From an uncultured Eubacteriales bacterium (GTDB lineage: Bacteria; Bacillota; Clostridia; Oscillospirales; Acutalibacteraceae): a stretch of DNA of 8,312 nt. The stretch is from the NCBI GenBank assembly GCA_934667575.1, contig CAKUME010000037.1:1-8312 (forward strand), given 5' to 3'. The stretch's first letter is position 1. The number at the start of each line of letters is the position of its first letter. Under the pieces are notes generated by a model. It had not been told where the DNA came from. It did no database searches and saw only the letters and a program-made list of their open reading frames with translations. A program made the position numbers and the translations under genes. Shown here piece after piece: positions 6,515-8,312 of this stretch.

Positions 6515-7446
6515 GCCGCCGCCCCTTTCAAAATGGGTTCCGCTTCATCGACCACACTGCGCACGATTTCGGCAGCGGGCTGAATTTCATGCACCATCGC
6601 AGCGATCTGCCCTGCAAGAAAACAGCCGTGCTCCACATCGCCGTCCTGCACCGCGCGGCGCAGCGCGCCCACGCCGAGCTGCTCGAGCTCATCATCCGGC
6701 ATTGCGCTATATTCCGCCTTGGAATAGTTGCGCGCAAACGCCGTGCGCAGGCTGCGCACCGGGTGCCCCAGTCGCTTGCCCGTGACCATGGTGGCCAAAT
6801 CGCCTGCTTTGAGTATTTTTTCTTTATACGTTGGATGAATATTGCATTCCGCTGCACTCAAGAACCGCGTGCCCATCTGCACACCACACGCGCCCAGCAT
6901 GAGCGACGCTGCAAATCCGCGTCCGTCCGCAATGCCGCCTGCCGCAATCACCGGCAGCGTGGTAGCATCGCGCACCAGCGGAACCAGCACCATCGTGGTC
7001 AGCTCCCCCACATGGCCGCCGCTTTCGCCGCCCTCGGCGATCACCGCTGATGCGCCCAGCCGGGTCATCAGCCTCGCCATGGCCACCGAAGCCACCACCG
7101 GAATCACCCGAATGCCGGCCTCCTGCCATTTTTCCATGTATTTTGACGGATTGCCCGCGCCGGTAGTCACCACCGCGACTTTTTCTTCGGCCACGACCTG
7201 CGCCACTTCGTCGGCGTAGGGGCTCATCAGCATGATGTTTACGCCGAAGGGTTTCTGCGTGAGCGACCGCGCAATGTGAATCTGATTCCGCACATAATCG
7301 GCCGGGGCGTTGCCTGCTGCCACAATGCCCAGACCGCCGCCCTCCGACACTGCCGCCGCAAGTTTTCCGTCGGCAATCCACGCCATTCCGCCTTGAAGCA
7401 CCGGATACCGGATGCCCAGCAGATCGCACAATTCTGTATGAATCAT
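6502..7446 (-). CDS. fabK: Enoyl-ACP reductase II, FMN-dependent (FabK)
   Basis: Reduces trans-2-enoyl-ACP to acyl-ACP, the last step of each cycle. It is an FMN-containing TIM-barrel enzyme unrelated to FabI. With the chosen start it has 314 residues, the usual size. Motifs: GIRYPVLQGGMAWIA (11-25), GGGLGIVAAG (36-45), FGVNIMLM (67-74), AEGGESGGHVGE (137-148) with His145 matching the conserved FabK histidine, AAGGIADGRG (168-177), and GVQMGTRF (188-195), which contacts the FMN phosphate. An in-frame ATG at 7473 would add nine residues inside acpP and has no ribosome site. The ATG at 7446 begins where FabK proteins normally begin, lies one base after the acpP stop, and has a weak GGA(AAAG) site at 7457-7451. 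Nitronate monooxygenases share the fold, but the operon position argues for FabK. Confidence 0.94.
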   Translation of the reverse strand: MIHTELCDLLGIRYPVLQGGMAWIADGKLAAAVSEGGGLGIVAAGNAPADYVRNQIHIARSLTQKPFGVNIMLMSPYADEVAQVVAEEKVAVVTTGAGNPSKYMEKWQEAGIRVIPVVASVAMARLMTRLGASAVIAEGGESGGHVGELTTMVLVPLVRDATTLPVIAAGGIADGRGFAASLMLGACGVQMGTRFLSAAECNIHPTYKEKILKAGDLATMVTGKRLGHPVRSLRTAFARNYSKAEYSAMPDDELEQLGVGALRRAVQDGDVEHGCFLAGQIAAMVHEIQPAAEIVRSVVDEAEPILKGAAAWVK

Positions 7447-7447
7447 A

Positions 7448-7687
7448 TCACTTTTCCATCTCGGCGACGACATAGTCCGTCAGCTCGCCCACCGTTTCCA
7501 CCTTTTGCGACAGCTCGATTTCCACACCGATTTTGTCTTCGAGGTTCATCAGCATTTCCACCGTGTCGAGCGAATCAATGCCCACATCCTGAAATTTCGT
7601 CTCCCGTGTGATTTCCGACACGTCGCAGTCGTTGCGCTCCGCGATCAGTTCCGCAATTGCCTGAAAAACCTTTTCCGAATTTGTCAT
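7448..7687 (-). CDS. acpP: Acyl carrier protein
   Basis: First gene of the operon. A 79-residue acidic four-helix carrier protein that holds the growing chain on 4'-phosphopantetheine. The attachment site is Ser39 in the classic DSLD motif (GIDSLDTVEMLMNLED, 36-51); the following helix II with Glu/Asp residues is the usual recognition helix for partner enzymes. Length and composition are normal for a fatty-acid ACP, and its place directly before fabK and fabD supports that role over a polyketide or D-alanyl carrier. The ATG at 7687 has a strong GGAGGT site 8 nt upstream. The holo-ACP synthase that would activate it is not in the window. Confidence 0.96.
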   Translation of the reverse strand: MTNSEKVFQAIAELIAERNDCDVSEITRETKFQDVGIDSLDTVEMLMNLEDKIGVEIELSQKVETVGELTDYVVAEMEK

Positions 7688-7695
7688 GATTCATT

Positions 7696-7701
7696 ACCTC
7701 C
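7696..7701 (-). promoter_or_regulatory. Strong ribosome-binding site of acpP
   Basis: GGAGGT on the minus strand, 8 nt before the acpP ATG. It is nearly the full anti-Shine-Dalgarno complement, as expected for one of the most highly made cell proteins, and it fixes the acpP start. Confidence 0.9.
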
Positions 7702-7728
7702 GCATATTTTTATCATCAGTGTTCCGAT

Positions 7729-7757
7729 GTTATCAATGATAAGTTATCAGTGATAAC
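7729..7757. promoter_or_regulatory. Double operator: 29-bp near-perfect palindrome
   Basis: Two 15-bp inverted repeats share one base. On the plus strand, 7743-7757 reads GTTATCAGTGATAAC (7-bp arms, single central base, perfect) and 7729-7743 reads GTTATCAATGATAAG (6-bp perfect arms). The whole 29-bp block is itself a palindrome centred on 7743, with 13 of 14 arm positions matching. It begins about 2-3 bases after the predicted transcription start, an ideal place for a repressor. The common core TTATCAnTGATAA resembles TetR-family operators, in particular the Tn10 tet operators. No regulator gene is in the window, so the binding protein is unknown. The match is seen in the sequence; the regulatory role is inferred from symmetry and position. 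Confidence 0.82.
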
Positions 7758-7764
7758 GTTGACG

Positions 7765-7793
7765 ATTATACCATCTTTTTCTGAATTCGTCAA
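7765..7793 (-). promoter_or_regulatory. Sigma-A-type promoter of the fab-acc operon
   Basis: On the minus strand the -35 box TTGACG (7793-7788) and the -10 box TATAAT (7770-7765) are separated by exactly 17 bp. Each is at or one base from consensus. Transcription should start near 7760-7758, giving a leader of about 72 nt before acpP. No other good promoter was seen within the operon, so it probably drives all eleven genes, subject to the operator just downstream. Confidence 0.92.
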
Positions 7794-7804
7794 GAGGGCG
7801 GCAT

Positions 7805-7839
7805 CCTGTGGCGGCGGGTCGCGGCAGCACCGCCGCAGG
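7805..7839. repeat. GC-rich inverted repeat upstream of the promoter
   Basis: Arms at 7805-7814 and 7830-7839 can pair over 10 positions (one is G-T on the plus strand), enclosing 15 nt. The repeat lies just upstream of the -35 box. No T-run follows on either strand, so it is not a standard intrinsic terminator, and it may be incidental in GC-rich intergenic DNA. Confidence 0.3.
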
Positions 7840-7862
7840 TGAATTTTGGCGCGTTGGTAAGC

Positions 7863-7900
7863 AAAAAACGGGCGGGCTCCCTGCGAAAAGGAGCCCGCCC
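7863..7900 (-). terminator. Intrinsic terminator after the upstream aminotransferase gene
   Basis: A perfect 11-bp stem (GGGCGGGCTCC at 7870-7880, GGAGCCCGCCC at 7890-7900) with a 9-nt loop. On the minus strand it is followed by GTTTTTT (7869-7863), the classic stem plus U-run. On the plus strand no T-run follows, so it acts on leftward transcripts, meaning the aminotransferase gene ending 86 nt upstream. It insulates the fab operon from read-through. Confidence 0.93.
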
Positions 7901-7986
7901 ACCAATGGTGTGATATTTGTAAAATCTTTTTTAACACCGTGCTGCCGCATCAAAAAAGGAATCCGCCCGCGTCAACCGCCGATGCA

Positions 7987-8312
7987 TCAGCCCGAAATCA
8001 GCGCATCCGGATGGCGCTTGGCCACCACGCCAAACGCATCGTTTGCAATGTCGGCCGCCAGCGCAATGTCGGCATCGCTGAGCGCGGCATTGATAAAGTG
8101 GTTGTGGTGCGACGCAAGAAACAATCCGCGCGACACACACTCCGCCACCCACTCCTGATGGAGCATCAGGCTGTCGTCGTTTGCGATTCGCAGATAAAAC
8201 AGTGCCGGTTCGCCCGAAACCACCAGATTAAATCCGTTTTCCGCCGCGGCTTTTTTGAGCGCATCGGTGAGTTTCGTGCCTTTTTCGCGGAAAAGTGCCG
8301 GAGTGTTGAGCC
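7987..8312 (-). CDS. Class III aminotransferase (glutamate-1-semialdehyde aminotransferase-like), C-terminal part; 5' end beyond window
   Basis: The reading frame runs open from the right edge to a TGA at 7989-7987, giving 107 visible residues (the first two bases at 8312-8311 are a partial codon). The GTG at 8223 lies inside this frame and is not a credible start. The visible part begins LNTPALFREKGTKLTDALKK and contains the end-domain pattern of class III PLP aminotransferases related to glutamate-1-semialdehyde aminomutase: a small-domain strand (EPALFYLRIAND), a region near the active site (RGLFLASHHNHFINAAL), and a closing helix (SDADIALAADIANDAFGVV). The PLP lysine lies in the missing part. 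Its substrate cannot be assigned; the tail differs from true HemL as I remember it, so a tetrapyrrole role is not claimed. It is separated from the fab operon by a strong terminator and is probably functionally unrelated. Confidence 0.78.
   Translation of the reverse strand, partial: LNTPALFREKGTKLTDALKKAAAENGFNLVVSGEPALFYLRIANDDSLMLHQEWVAECVSRGLFLASHHNHFINAALSDADIALAADIANDAFGVVAKRHPDALISG

Noticed and set aside
7447..7473. Earlier in-frame ATG for fabK at 7473
   Set aside because: It would overlap acpP by 26 nt, has no Shine-Dalgarno sequence, and adds nine residues before the normal FabK N-terminus.
7710..7715. Possible third operator half-site TTATCA in the leader
   Set aside because: Only one arm matches; the partner arm is absent and the spacing to the other sites is different.
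7759..7764. TTGACG on the plus strand as a divergent promoter
   Set aside because: No acceptable -10 box at 16-18 bp and no gene on the plus strand to the right.
7716..7953. Two small minus-strand open frames (68 and 73 codons) in the intergenic region
   Set aside because: They run through the terminator hairpin, the promoter and the operator, and have no family resemblance.
7901..7986. Second terminator or small RNA between the aminotransferase stop and the main terminator
   Set aside because: There are T-runs but no stable stem before them; GCATC/GATGC could pair only across a loop of about 30 nt.
1..8312. tRNA, rRNA, CRISPR arrays, insertion sequences, phage genes
   Set aside because: I looked on both strands and saw none. 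The window is covered by housekeeping genes with tight spacing.

Overview
The window holds almost all of a type II (dissociated) fatty-acid synthesis operon. Eleven genes lie on the minus strand, transcribed right to left, and a fragment of an unrelated aminotransferase gene sits upstream. The organism is probably a GC-rich Clostridia-type Firmicute. The reasons are FabK (the FMN enoyl-ACP reductase) in place of FabI, split accA/accD/accB/accC genes fused into the fab operon, an AccA without the N-terminal extension of the E. coli protein, strong GGAGG-type ribosome sites, a textbook sigma-A promoter, and high but not extreme GC. An Oscillospirales- or Christensenellales-like gut lineage is my guess; the sequence does not settle it.

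Layout, in the direction of transcription. From 8312 to 7987 is the C-terminal third or so of a class III (glutamate-1-semialdehyde aminotransferase-like) PLP enzyme, closed by an intrinsic terminator at 7900-7863. From 7793 to 7688 is the operon control region: a TTGACG-17 bp-TATAAT promoter, a 29-bp near-perfect palindrome made of two overlapping 15-bp operators just after the predicted transcription start, and a GGAGGT ribosome site. The genes follow: acpP, fabK, fabD, fabG, accB, fabZ, accC, accD, accA, a YbgC/4HBT-type acyl thioesterase gene, and the first 188 codons of fabF, which runs off the left edge. Most junctions overlap or are separated by 12 nt or less, and every gene except fabK has a clear Shine-Dalgarno sequence. 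No internal promoter or terminator was seen, so this reads as one transcript with translational coupling.

How the genes work together: AccB carries biotin, AccC carboxylates it, and AccA/AccD pass the carboxyl group to acetyl-CoA to make malonyl-CoA. FabD moves malonyl onto the ACP encoded by acpP. FabF condenses, FabG reduces the ketone, FabZ dehydrates, and FabK reduces the enoyl-ACP. The thioesterase may release or edit acyl chains. A fabH starter enzyme, an ACP synthase, a biotin ligase and the regulator are not in the window.

I found no evidence of a wholly new system. The points that deserve a second look are these: the double operator, whose cores match the Tn10 tet operators and so point to an unidentified TetR-family regulator; the thioesterase-fabF tail of the operon; a FabF whose ACP-docking loop has lost its basic residues; an AccD zinc ribbon ending in CxC instead of CxxC; and an AccC with unusual substitutions and a short deletion near its active site.
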